In this document: positions 44,385 through 52,172 of the stretch, in pieces
Numbering within the stretch: position 1 is the first letter of the stretch
Layout: every line of letters starts with the position of its first letter
NCBI GenBank assembly: GCA_023392075.1
Contig: JAEVZU010000076.1
Span: 4,498-68,497, forward strand
DNA length: 64,000 bases
DNA from: Bacillota bacterium
GTDB taxonomy: Bacteria; Bacillota; Clostridia; Acetivibrionales; DSM-1351
Direction: 5' to 3'
The notes under the pieces: generated by a model
What the model saw: only the letters and a program-made list of their open reading frames with translations
What the model was told of the DNA's origin: nothing
Databases searched by the model: none
Program-made: the position numbers and the translations under genes

Positions 44385-44597
44385 ATGAGAACACCTTTGG
44401 ATAGGGTTGCACTGGTATTGGTTATCATTGGAGCTTTAAACTGGCTTTCTGTTGGCTTATTCAGATATGACCTGGTTGCCTCCATATTTGGAACCGCTTC
44501 GCTTTTAACAAGGACAATATTTACTATAGTAGGTATTGCCGGTTTGTACAGCATAAGTCTTTTATTTAGGGAAACTGAAACTGCAAGAAATCATTAA
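44385..44597 (+). CDS. DUF378 small membrane protein
   Basis: A 70-residue protein with two membrane helices. It has the DUF378 opening LDRVALVLVIIGALNWLSVG and a second helix IFTIVGIAGLYSISLL. Family members are short membrane proteins of unknown function in Firmicutes. I chose the ATG at 44385, 8 nt after AGGAAG; the ATG at 44379 is only 2 nt from it. It is a single gene followed by a hairpin terminator. Confidence 0.85.
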   Translation: MRTPLDRVALVLVIIGALNWLSVGLFRYDLVASIFGTASLLTRTIFTIVGIAGLYSISLLFRETETARNH

Positions 44598-44603
44598 TGG
44601 CCT

Positions 44604-44630
44604 AAAGTGGCGGGTACCTGACGCCACTTT
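44604..44630 (+). terminator. Terminator after the DUF378 gene
   Basis: AAAGTGGCG (44604-44612) pairs perfectly with CGCCACTTT (44622-44630) around a 9-nt loop, followed by ATTAATTT. Confidence 0.7.
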
Positions 44631-44828
44631 ATTAATTTAACGAGTTGTGCCGGTTAAATGACTCTCAACATTATATGGAATTATTTAACATTTTTATTTC
44701 CAGAATTTATTTTTAAAAAGTTATAAATTTCCGTAATAATTTTTCCGGTATTGCAAATTATATTAGTACACCAGCAAAAATCACTGATTACAGTGAAATA
44801 TGGTGACACTAAAAGGAGGAATGCGATT

Positions 44829-45014
44829 ATGGCAAGTAGAAGTAATAACAGAAACACTGGTTTTGAGAACATGAAGTATGAAATAGCTTCTCAGGTGGGT
44901 GTAAACCTCAAAGAAGGTTACAATGGTGACTTGACTTCCAGAGAAGCTGGTAAGGTTGGTGGAAACATCACTAAGAAAGTATTCCAGACATTTAGAGATT
45001 CACAGGGTAAGTAA
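44829..45014 (+). CDS. Small acid-soluble spore protein, alpha/beta type
   Basis: A 61-residue DNA-binding spore protein. It carries the germination-protease cleavage region KYEIASQVGV and the conserved C-terminal half LTSREAGKVGGNITKKV. Such proteins coat spore DNA and protect it from UV and heat. AGGAGG lies 9 nt before the ATG. Expression would be from sigma-G in the forespore, but I do not see a convincing sigma-G promoter by eye. It marks the host as a spore-former. Confidence 0.95.
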   Translation: MASRSNNRNTGFENMKYEIASQVGVNLKEGYNGDLTSREAGKVGGNITKKVFQTFRDSQGK

Positions 45015-45050
45015 TATTTGCAGGTGAGTGTCCTTAAAGGACGCAATAAT

Positions 45051-45081
45051 AAAAGGATGCCGTTTAGGACGGTGTCCTTTT
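45051..45081 (+). terminator. Terminator after the spore protein gene
   Basis: AAAAGGATGCCG (45051-45062) pairs with CGGTGTCCTTTT (45070-45081), including G-U pairs, around a 7-nt loop and followed by ATTTAATT. Confidence 0.75.
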
Positions 45082-45229
45082 ATTTAATTAAACATATTTA
45101 CAAATAAACCCTTTATAAGTAGTGAATATTTCTATATAATTGAATTTATAAGTTAATTGCAGCAAGCCTGTACATATTTTGCGGGGAGAATGGATTTTCT
45201 TATAAAATAATAACAAGGAAACGGATTCT

Positions 45230-46279
45230 ATGACAACATTTAAAACAATCCTCACAAGTCAAATGACAAGGCGTATACTAATACTTCTTGCTTTCGGATT
45301 AGGTATCTACTTTTTAAGAGGTATGGCAAACATGTTTTTGCTGACCTTCATATTTGCTTATCTCGGCTATACTGCGCAAAATTTTGTTTTTAAAAGGGCC
45401 AAAAATCTTAATTCAAGAGTATTAAAGGCTATTATCATCACAGTATATCTTGCAATCCTGACACTTGCCGTTTATGTACTGTATCTGTATATCCCGAAAA
45501 TAATTTCCGAAGTAAACTCAATCATACAGCAGGCAATTGTTTTCTTAAACGGTACCTATGAAAATGACACTTTGAATTACATCATATCACTTTCAAAGGA
45601 ATTCAAGGTATCAACATATATAAACAATAATTATGAAGGTTTGATCAAATCCATCACCAATATAGGTAAATGGGGAATTGATATCTTTATAGCCCTCATA
45701 TTGAGCTTGTTTTTTATACTTGAAAAAAACAGGATTGTTAAATTCACATCACATTTTCAAAATAGTAAAATTAAGGTTGTATATGATGAAATGGCATTTT
45801 TCGGAAGAAAATTTCTTCAGTCCTTCGGAAAAGTGATCCAAACACAGATAACCATATCATTCATTAATACTGTCCTGTCAGTGATAATGCTGTATGTACT
45901 CAATTTTCCCCAGGTATTGGGCCTGGGAGCCATGATATTCGTATTGGGACTTGTGCCTGTTGCCGGTGTGGTTATTTCGCTGATACCTTTAGCGATTATA
46001 GCTTTTACCATCGGCGGTTTTAGAATGATTATTTATGTACTCATCCTGATTGCAATATTACATGCCCTGGAGAGTTATATTCTCAACCCCAAACTTATGT
46101 CCCAGAAGACAAAGCTGCCGGTGTTTTATACCTTCGTAGTTCTGATCGTATCAGAGCATATTCTGGGGATCTGGGGACTTATAATAGGAATTCCGATATT
46201 TATTTTTATACTGGATGTACTTGAGGTAAAAAACCCTGACGTGCCTGCTGCTGCGGAGCCTGAGTCCAGGGGCAGATGA
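45230..46279 (+). CDS. AI-2E family transporter (TqsA/YdiK-like)
   Basis: A 349-residue integral membrane protein with seven or eight hydrophobic segments and a soluble stretch at ~95-150. The AI-2E landmarks are the N-terminal RRILILLAFGLGIYFLRG region and the C-terminal HALESYILNPKLMSQKTKLP segment. The family includes exporters of autoinducer-2 and Na+/H+ antiporters, so the substrate is not determined. AAGGAAA precedes the ATG. The next two small genes follow on the same strand and may be co-transcribed. Confidence 0.88.
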   Translation: MTTFKTILTSQMTRRILILLAFGLGIYFLRGMANMFLLTFIFAYLGYTAQNFVFKRAKNLNSRVLKAIIITVYLAILTLAVYVLYLYIPKIISEVNSIIQQAIVFLNGTYENDTLNYIISLSKEFKVSTYINNNYEGLIKSITNIGKWGIDIFIALILSLFFILEKNRIVKFTSHFQNSKIKVVYDEMAFFGRKFLQSFGKVIQTQITISFINTVLSVIMLYVLNFPQVLGLGAMIFVLGLVPVAGVVISLIPLAIIAFTIGGFRMIIYVLILIAILHALESYILNPKLMSQKTKLPVFYTFVVLIVSEHILGIWGLIIGIPIFIFILDVLEVKNPDVPAAAEPESRGR

Positions 46280-46331
46280 AAAAGCACCGGAAGGTTTGGT
46301 CAAATTTTATTTATTATTGAGGAGGTTGTTT

Positions 46332-46592
46332 ATGGCTTGCTATAATGTTATGACTGTTCTGACAAGCAGCAGAACTGAAAATGTTCCTGATATGCAGCAT
46401 GTTTTTACTGAATCAGGCTGTATTATAAAGACAAGACTGGGGATTCACGATGCAGGTGAGGACTTTTGCTCAAACGAAGGCCTTATTATACTTCATTTGA
46501 TTGGATCTGATAAAGAAATACTTGAGTTGGAAGAAAACTTGAACAAAATCCCGGGTGTTAAAGCAAAAAACAGCCAGATTTGTTCAGATTAA
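46332..46592 (+). CDS. Small ACT-like protein, TM1266-type (hydrogenase-system regulator family)
   Basis: An 86-residue protein with the TM1266-like pattern: a beta-strand opening, SGCIIKTRLGIHD in the first half, GLIILHLIG, and a closing LEENLNKIPGVKAK. This is a small ferredoxin-like/ACT fold annotated as a putative iron-only hydrogenase regulator in other Clostridia. No hydrogenase gene is in the window, so the role is open. I chose the ATG at 46332, with GAGGAGG upstream; an earlier in-frame start at 46296 precedes that site. Confidence 0.6.
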   Translation: MACYNVMTVLTSSRTENVPDMQHVFTESGCIIKTRLGIHDAGEDFCSNEGLIILHLIGSDKEILELEENLNKIPGVKAKNSQICSD

Positions 46593-46632
46593 ATACCACT
46601 AAATTAATTATAATATATTACCGGAGTTATAT

Positions 46633-46869
46633 ATGGCTGAAACAAAGCAATGTAAAGAATGTATGGGAATGTTTCAATATACCACCAGTGACGGTCTTTG
46701 TCTGAATTGCAGCCAGAGAAACGAACTGGAATTTAAAAAAATAAAGAACTATTTGAAGCTGAATCCAAGAGCTACAATAGGTAAAATTGCCACTGATCTG
46801 GACATTAAAGTTGCCCATATTCAAAAATTTGTTGATGAAGGAAGACTTGAGATCATTGATAAACAGTAA
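46633..46869 (+). CDS. YvyF-like small zinc-ribbon/helix-turn-helix protein
   Basis: A 78-residue protein: a zinc-ribbon half with CKEC and CLNC (residues ~7-26), then a helical half (RATIGKIATDLDIKVAHIQKFVDEGRLEI) like the N-terminal part of the flagellar-operon protein YvyF. YvyF in Bacillus is about 140 residues, so this is a short form without the second zinc ribbon. It does not sit among flagellar genes. A regulatory role is guessed from the fold. Confidence 0.65.
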   Translation: MAETKQCKECMGMFQYTTSDGLCLNCSQRNELEFKKIKNYLKLNPRATIGKIATDLDIKVAHIQKFVDEGRLEIIDKQ

Positions 46870-46881
46870 AATAGAAAATTA

Positions 46882-46907
46882 AAAAAGCCGGCATCAGCCG
46901 GCTTTTT
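46882..46907. terminator. Bidirectional terminator between convergent genes
   Basis: AAAAAGCCGGC (46882-46892) pairs perfectly with GCCGGCTTTTT (46897-46907), ATCA loop, T-runs on both strands. It ends the YvyF-like gene and yebC. Confidence 0.95.
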
Positions 46908-46912
46908 ACCAA

Positions 46913-47650
46913 TCATTCTTCATCCTGTTCCCAGCTGTGATATACATTGGATACATCATCCAGGTCTTCCAGGTTTTCAATTAACTTATCCATAAACTTG
47001 ATCTGCTCGGGATCTGTAAGCTTTGTAGTAGTTGCAGGAATCCTTGACACTTCGGCTTCGAGGAATTCATATCCCTTGTTTTCAAGTGCTTCACGTACAG
47101 CTGAAAAATCTGCAGGATCAGTCAATATTTCAAATACATCACCATCTGCCTTGAAATCCTCTGCACCGACCTCAAGAACTTCCATCATAAGATCATCTTC
47201 GCTGATTTTTCCGTCATTCTCAATAACAATAACTCCTTTTTTATTGAACATAAAGGAAACACAGCCGCTCTGACCCAGATTTCCTCCGAATTTATCAAAA
47301 TAATGTCTCAAATCCCCAGCAGTCCTGTTTCTGTTATCGGTGGTACATTCACAAATAACAGCTACTCCGCCCGGACCGTAACCTTCATAGGTTATTTCCT
47401 CATAATTTGCATTATCACCGTCACCGGCAGCCTTTTTTATACTTCTCTGAATATTATCATTAGGCATATTGACAGCTTTGCATTTGGCAATAACATCCTT
47501 CAGTTTGGAATTTGTATTAGGATCTGCACTTCCACCAACTTTAACGGCAATTTGAATTTCTCTGCCAAGTTTAGTAAAGACTTTTCCCTTCTTTGCGTCG
47601 GCTTCTCCCTTTTGACGCTTGATATTGGCCCATTTTGAATGCCCTGACAT
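46913..47650 (-). CDS. yebC: YebC/PmpR-family regulatory/translation protein
   Basis: A 245-residue protein starting with the invariant MSGHSKWANIKRQKG and containing the family segments NDNIQRSIKKA, YEGYGPGGVAVI and FDKFGGNLGQSGCVSFMF. YebC proteins have been described as transcription regulators and, more recently, as ribosome-associated factors easing proline-rich stalls. I chose the ATG at 47650, with GGAGG 5 nt upstream; an in-frame start 21 nt earlier adds a non-family tail. It is a single gene with a shared terminator. Confidence 0.95.
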   Translation of the reverse strand: MSGHSKWANIKRQKGEADAKKGKVFTKLGREIQIAVKVGGSADPNTNSKLKDVIAKCKAVNMPNDNIQRSIKKAAGDGDNANYEEITYEGYGPGGVAVICECTTDNRNRTAGDLRHYFDKFGGNLGQSGCVSFMFNKKGVIVIENDGKISEDDLMMEVLEVGAEDFKADGDVFEILTDPADFSAVREALENKGYEFLEAEVSRIPATTTKLTDPEQIKFMDKLIENLEDLDDVSNVYHSWEQDEE

Positions 47651-47751
47651 AAATACCTCCCTAATGCTCACTGCATTATAATAAACATTGCTGATTAATT
47701 TTGAATTATTCCTTAAACATTATAATAGTAATTCCTCAAATAATCAACCTT

Positions 47752-48402
47752 CTAACATATGAGTTTACCTTCACCGTTCAATGTTATGTATTCCTTTTCA
47801 CCGCATTCGATGATGGCCCTGCCATTTGTGTTCTCAACAATCTCCCTGATTAAAGCTTCCTCGCTTCCGTCTTCAATCAGGACTGTTAATTCAACATCCT
47901 GCCCATATTGTATATCCTTTATTATATTATTGTTTGTCATAAGCATATTCTGCAATTTTCCAAACAGTGTATATTCAAGCATTATGTTAATATTTACACA
48001 TAATTTCCGAGTAACTACTTCAGCAGCCTCCAGACCCAGAGAAGCCCCGTGACTGTATGCACGTATCAAACCGGATGCACCCAGAAGCGTACCGCCGAAA
48101 TACCTTGTCACAACAACGGCAACATTTTGCACACCCGTTCTCCTTATCACCTCAAGCGCCGGCATTCCGGCCGTTCCTGACGGTTCGCCGTCATCGCTGT
48201 ATCTCTGGATGAGGCTGTCACCGTTTATGGAATAGGCATAAACATTGTGAGTGGCATTCCAGTGCCTGGCTTTTATCTCATTTATAAATTCAACGGCGTC
48301 CTCTTCAGAAGATACCGGCTTTACATTTGTTATAAATTTCGACTTCTTTTCCTCAAACTCTGTTGCAGCAGTATTGAGAACTGTTTTAAATTCGGATATC
48401 AT
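47752..48402 (-). CDS. yigZ: YigZ/IMPACT family protein
   Basis: A 216-residue protein. The IMPACT domain (~15-130) has the signature YSDDGEPSGTAGMPALEVI and VVVTRYFGGTLLGASGLIRAYS, followed by a C-terminal ferredoxin-like domain (~135-210). Bacterial members bind nucleic acid or translation components; the precise role is unsettled. GGAGG lies 4 nt before the ATG. It stands alone downstream of the Nudix gene, with a terminator between them. Confidence 0.93.
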   Translation of the reverse strand: MISEFKTVLNTAATEFEEKKSKFITNVKPVSSEEDAVEFINEIKARHWNATHNVYAYSINGDSLIQRYSDDGEPSGTAGMPALEVIRRTGVQNVAVVVTRYFGGTLLGASGLIRAYSHGASLGLEAAEVVTRKLCVNINIMLEYTLFGKLQNMLMTNNNIIKDIQYGQDVELTVLIEDGSEEALIREIVENTNGRAIIECGEKEYITLNGEGKLIC

Positions 48403-48497
48403 TTAGCCTCCATAAAACGTTAAGTAGCTGAATAGTAATTATTATACCTCAGTATACAGGAAAATTAAAGGCTGCAAGGTTTTCCATACAATAAAAT

Positions 48498-48524
48498 CAG
48501 CACTCTCCGTCATAGAGAGTGCTG
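48498..48524 (-). terminator. Terminator after the Nudix gene
   Basis: CAGCACTCTC (48498-48507) pairs perfectly with GAGAGTGCTG (48515-48524); on the minus strand ATTTTATTG follows. It lies 36 nt past the Nudix stop. Confidence 0.8.
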
Positions 48525-48559
48525 TAATATACCTGGTTTATTATTGTCAAACTTAATAA

Positions 48560-48994
48560 TTAAAAGCCCGCTGCATTAGAATTTTCAACCTTGCAATACT
48601 TTGAGTAAGAACAGTTTATAAGGGCTCTGTCCTGACTGTAAGTTATTTTTTGCAGAGCTTCTTCAATGGTGAAATAATCGCCATCGGTAAAGTTCTCTTC
48701 CTTATTGATTTCAAATTTATCATCGAGGGATTTCATGACATACCATGTAATTTTATTGCAGACTGGCCTTTGACGTGTTACTGAAAAGAATTCGTAATTG
48801 GTATTACCCGCAGTAGAAATAATTTCGGCATTAATTCCTGTTTCTTCTTTAACTCTTCGCCTCGCAACCTCATCGGGATATTCCCCACTCTTTATTATCC
48901 CTTTTGGAAGCACCCACTCATCCTTCTCATTTTTGAGAAGAAATACTTTCTCTCCGGAAAAGACAACACCACCTGCGCAGTTTCTAACAAGCAT
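48560..48994 (-). CDS. Nudix hydrolase
   Basis: A 144-residue pyrophosphohydrolase. The Nudix box is intact in spirit: G-x5-E...RRVKEETG (GIIKSGEYPDEVARRRVKEE at ~33-52), with REEx replaced by RVKEE, keeping the metal-binding glutamates. Substrate is unknown; many such small enzymes clear nucleoside diphosphate derivatives. I chose the ATG at 48994 with GGGAAGGGG upstream; a TTG two codons earlier is possible. Confidence 0.88.
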   Translation of the reverse strand: MLVRNCAGGVVFSGEKVFLLKNEKDEWVLPKGIIKSGEYPDEVARRRVKEETGINAEIISTAGNTNYEFFSVTRQRPVCNKITWYVMKSLDDKFEINKEENFTDGDYFTIEEALQKITYSQDRALINCSYSKYCKVENSNAAGF

Positions 48995-49153
48995 AATCAA
49001 AACCCCTTCCCTGATAGATTTTTTTGAGTTTTCAGAATAATCAAATAATAATATAACTATTCATATGTATACATTATCAAACTATTCCTTATTATTTCCA
49101 ATGCATAGAATTTAATACATTCTATTATAAATATAATACCGTACTTATATATA

Positions 49154-50980
49154 TTATACAAGGATAAATTCTTCGAGTTTACCAATTTTGTCTAATTTCA
49201 CTAAAGCCTTGACCTGTATTCCGTTTTCCAGGTACTCCTGATTGATTATTTGCCCGTACTTGTAGATATATGGCAATATCCATCCCTCATTATATGGTAT
49301 GAGCAAATTTATTTCCCTGAGCCTGTCCTTAAACCCTTCTGTAATTTGTTCAAGAAGACTGTCAATACCGGTTCCGGTAACTGCCGATATTTCACAGACC
49401 GACGAATATCCCATGGAATTTATCCGGCCGCCCGAAGTCACAAGATCCTGCTTGTTTAGTACAAGTATTGTATTTTTCGAGGAAGCGCCCAATTCATCCA
49501 ACAGTCCTTCCACAACACTGATCTGCATGGCCGCATTCCCATTTGAAGCGTCAACAACATGCAGCAGCATATCTGCATGCACTGCTTCCTCCAGTGTTGA
49601 CTTAAATGCCTCTATCAAAGCATGGGGCAGCTTTCTTATAAAGCCGACCGTATCCACCAGTACGGCTTCCCTTCCGTCAGCCAGTATCAGCTTGCGGGCC
49701 GACGGATCGAGGGTGGCGAACAGCTTATCCTCCACAAATACGGTCGCTCCGCACAACCTGTTCATAAGCGTTGATTTTCCTGCATTTGTATAACCAACGA
49801 TAGCTATAACAGGCACATTGTTTTTGCTTCTTGTGCTCCGCATAAAATCTCTTCTCTTCTCAAGCTGCTCCAGCTCTCTCTCAAGACCGGATATTCTCCT
49901 GCGGATATGCCGTCTGTCCACCTCCAGCTTTTTCTCACCGGGTCCGCGTGTTCCGATACCTCCGCCCAATCTGGACAGTTCGGACCCCAGACCTATGAGC
50001 CGGGGAAGTTGATACTTGAGCTGTGCCAGCTCCACCTGAAGCTTGCCTTCCTTTGATATGGCTCTCTGGGCGAAAATATCCAATATTAGTGCAGTACGGT
50101 CAACCACCCGTACACCTGTTGCATCTTCTATATTTCTAATTTGAGCACCCGAGAGCTCATCGTCGAAAATGAGCAGCTGAACGTCCCTTGCCTGGCACAG
50201 CAGGGACAGCTCTTCGATTTTCCCTTTTCCCACATAGTAGGCAGAGTCCTGGGCCTGCTTACGCTGGAGGACTTTATCCACAACAATTGCTCCCGCAGTC
50301 CTGGCCAGTTCCTCAAGCTCGTCGAGAGAATCCTCCGCATCCTTGAGAGAGACACTCTCCAGCCTGCTCCGGCCGGTTTCCAGTCCCACAAGTATGGCTT
50401 TCTCGGCCTCTTCTTGAATTTCATATATATCTCCCCCCGCCGAGGCGTCAAGTTCCTCTATGATTTTATACAGATAGTTAAGCCTCGGCTCTCCCAGTGT
50501 AAACGGGCCATACACATCCACATCCTGCCCGGCCGACAGACAGCCTGCATATATTTCACCGGGCTGTCCGTCATTTATGCCCATAGCCAGCATTGCATCC
50601 AGCCTTAGCTTTTGCAGTGTACTTATATCAACCTGTGACAGCATCCCATTTCCTCCGGGATGTGTATGAATACATCTGATGGCGGACAGTCTGGATTTTC
50701 CTCTCCTGTTGTCCAGCTGGGGCAGTGATACCGTTCCGCTGTCGCCAACACTTATGTCAACTACAATTCCTCTTCTGTTTATAAGAACAGATATCTCCCT
50801 GTTTATCTCATGAGAAATTCTTGCTATGGTTTCAGCCAATTCAACAGGCACAAGTTCCCTGGATCCGAATTTTTTATCATATAACTCCTCAAGCTCGTTA
50901 AGAAGCCTCTCCTTGATGGATTGGGTATTTCCGTTAATATTTATAAGCTCGCCTCCTATAATCCAGGTACGCCGGCACAC
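49154..50980 (-). CDS. hflX: GTPase HflX with N-terminal extension containing a JAMM-like motif
   Basis: A ribosome-associated GTPase. HflX N-terminal domain ~200-370 (GKGKIEELSLL, GIGTRGPGE-KLE), coiled coil ~360-395, GTPase ~398-545 (G1 GYTNAGKST, G3 DTVGF, G4 NKQD), and a C-terminal segment to the end. Residues 1-190 form an extension with HTHPGGNGMLSQVD (His105, His107, Ser115, Asp118), matching HxHx7SxxD of JAB/MPN metalloproteases. The GTG at 50980 has no ribosome site, while a strong AGGAGG (50952-50957) lies 7 nt before an in-frame ATA at 50944, so the true start may be that rare codon (596 residues). HflX splits stalled ribosomes in other bacteria. Confidence 0.9.
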   Translation of the reverse strand: MCRRTWIIGGELININGNTQSIKERLLNELEELYDKKFGSRELVPVELAETIARISHEINREISVLINRRGIVVDISVGDSGTVSLPQLDNRRGKSRLSAIRCIHTHPGGNGMLSQVDISTLQKLRLDAMLAMGINDGQPGEIYAGCLSAGQDVDVYGPFTLGEPRLNYLYKIIEELDASAGGDIYEIQEEAEKAILVGLETGRSRLESVSLKDAEDSLDELEELARTAGAIVVDKVLQRKQAQDSAYYVGKGKIEELSLLCQARDVQLLIFDDELSGAQIRNIEDATGVRVVDRTALILDIFAQRAISKEGKLQVELAQLKYQLPRLIGLGSELSRLGGGIGTRGPGEKKLEVDRRHIRRRISGLERELEQLEKRRDFMRSTRSKNNVPVIAIVGYTNAGKSTLMNRLCGATVFVEDKLFATLDPSARKLILADGREAVLVDTVGFIRKLPHALIEAFKSTLEEAVHADMLLHVVDASNGNAAMQISVVEGLLDELGASSKNTILVLNKQDLVTSGGRINSMGYSSVCEISAVTGTGIDSLLEQITEGFKDRLREINLLIPYNEGWILPYIYKYGQIINQEYLENGIQVKALVKLDKIGKLEEFILV

Positions 50981-51086
50981 TTGCGCACCAACTTAATGTG
51001 GAACTATCTCTATTTATTATATATTACTATTAGAGAATAAGGCAGGTAAATAAAAAATTCAAGGGAGTACTTGGAAACTAATAAAT

Positions 51087-52058
51087 TTAAATTTTGAGTC
51101 CGGTTATCTGCTCTCTGTCCATTATATCCTCCAGGGCCCATATAACCGCACCTATGACCGGAAGCCTGTCCAGTATGATAAACTCTATAGCCATATCCCT
51201 GTGCACTGAGGTCACACATCCTTTTAAAGTATCGGTAATTGTGGGATTGGCCGCTTTTGTATTAATAGAGCCTGACAGTATGACCTGCAGCCCCGGCGTA
51301 TCAAATTTAAGTTCTTTTATACACCCGTTAACTGCGTTTGCCAGACTCCGGCCAAGTTCCGTTAGTATTTTGACGGCAAGGGTATCTCCTTTGTTGGCAG
51401 CATCAAAAATAATTCTGTTCAACTCCCTAACACTTATGATTCCTTCTTCTATTTTATGGATGGCGTTATCAATAAAATCATATTTTGACTCTACCTTCAG
51501 TTCTTCCGGAATCATATCCAGCATACAGGTTTCTTCCCCGCATCTGAAATAGTAGTTATATACGGACTGTATAAACTTTTCTCCAAGATAGGACCCGCCG
51601 CCCAGATCTCCGGTAATCATGCCCATGCCGCCCACCTGAAGTGTGCCGCCTGTCCGGTCAATACCGGCCACACTGCATCCGGTCCCGTTGACAACTCCGA
51701 TACCCCACCCATTTTTACTTCCGGCTTTAATTGCAAGATAGGCATCATTGTACAACTTAAAATCTTCAAAGCCAAGTTCGTTCAAAATGCCTGAAATGAT
51801 CTTGTGCTGCCACCTTGTATCAACCCCCGCCATACCAAAAACACTTTTAACGATCTGTCCGGTTTGTAATCCGTTACGCTTCATAAGGTAGTTGAGCATC
51901 AGTGTCATTTCACTTTTTAAACCCGTATAGCCACCTTTTAATACCTCGTGATTTGTCGGCCCCCAATTAATCAAGTCAACTTCATTTCCCTCAATATCAT
52001 ACAGTGCACATTGTGTTTTGGTACCGCCTCCATCCACCCCAAGCACGTATTGCCTCAT
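51087..52058 (-). CDS. BadF/BadG/BcrA-type sugar kinase, copy 2
   Basis: A 323-residue actin-fold kinase with GVDGGGTKTQ (~6-15), VNGTGCSVAG and TGDLGGGSYLG loops. It matches the copy at 3714 along its length (WG-TNHE-LKGGY, FG-AGVDTR-QH, PP/RLPV-GAV-WALE). I chose the ATG at 52058, with GGGAGG upstream; an in-frame start at 52106 precedes that site. It follows GH4 copy 2 after a 114-nt hairpin-rich spacer, instead of overlapping as in copy 1. It probably phosphorylates the sugar or glycoside that the GH4 enzyme uses. Confidence 0.85.
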   Translation of the reverse strand: MRQYVLGVDGGGTKTQCALYDIEGNEVDLINWGPTNHEVLKGGYTGLKSEMTLMLNYLMKRNGLQTGQIVKSVFGMAGVDTRWQHKIISGILNELGFEDFKLYNDAYLAIKAGSKNGWGIGVVNGTGCSVAGIDRTGGTLQVGGMGMITGDLGGGSYLGEKFIQSVYNYYFRCGEETCMLDMIPEELKVESKYDFIDNAIHKIEEGIISVRELNRIIFDAANKGDTLAVKILTELGRSLANAVNGCIKELKFDTPGLQVILSGSINTKAANPTITDTLKGCVTSVHRDMAIEFIILDRLPVIGAVIWALEDIMDREQITGLKI

Positions 52059-52172
52059 ATTAACCTCCCAAGCCATATTTATGGCTTTGAGCCGCATTGC
52101 GGCCACAAAATGTGATGAAAATTTATATCCTTTATCGCAATGTGGCGAATAAAGGAGGTAAACAACAGTTTT
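52059..52172 (-). other. Hairpin-rich spacer between GH4 copy 2 and its kinase
   Basis: Three small stems in a row: AGCCATA/TATGGCT (~52071-52086), GCCGC/GCGGC (~52091-52103), and CCTTTAT-CGC/GCG-ATAAAGG (~52129-52155). None has a T-run on the minus strand, so read-through or processing, rather than termination, is likely. They may lower kinase expression relative to GH4. Confidence 0.4.
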
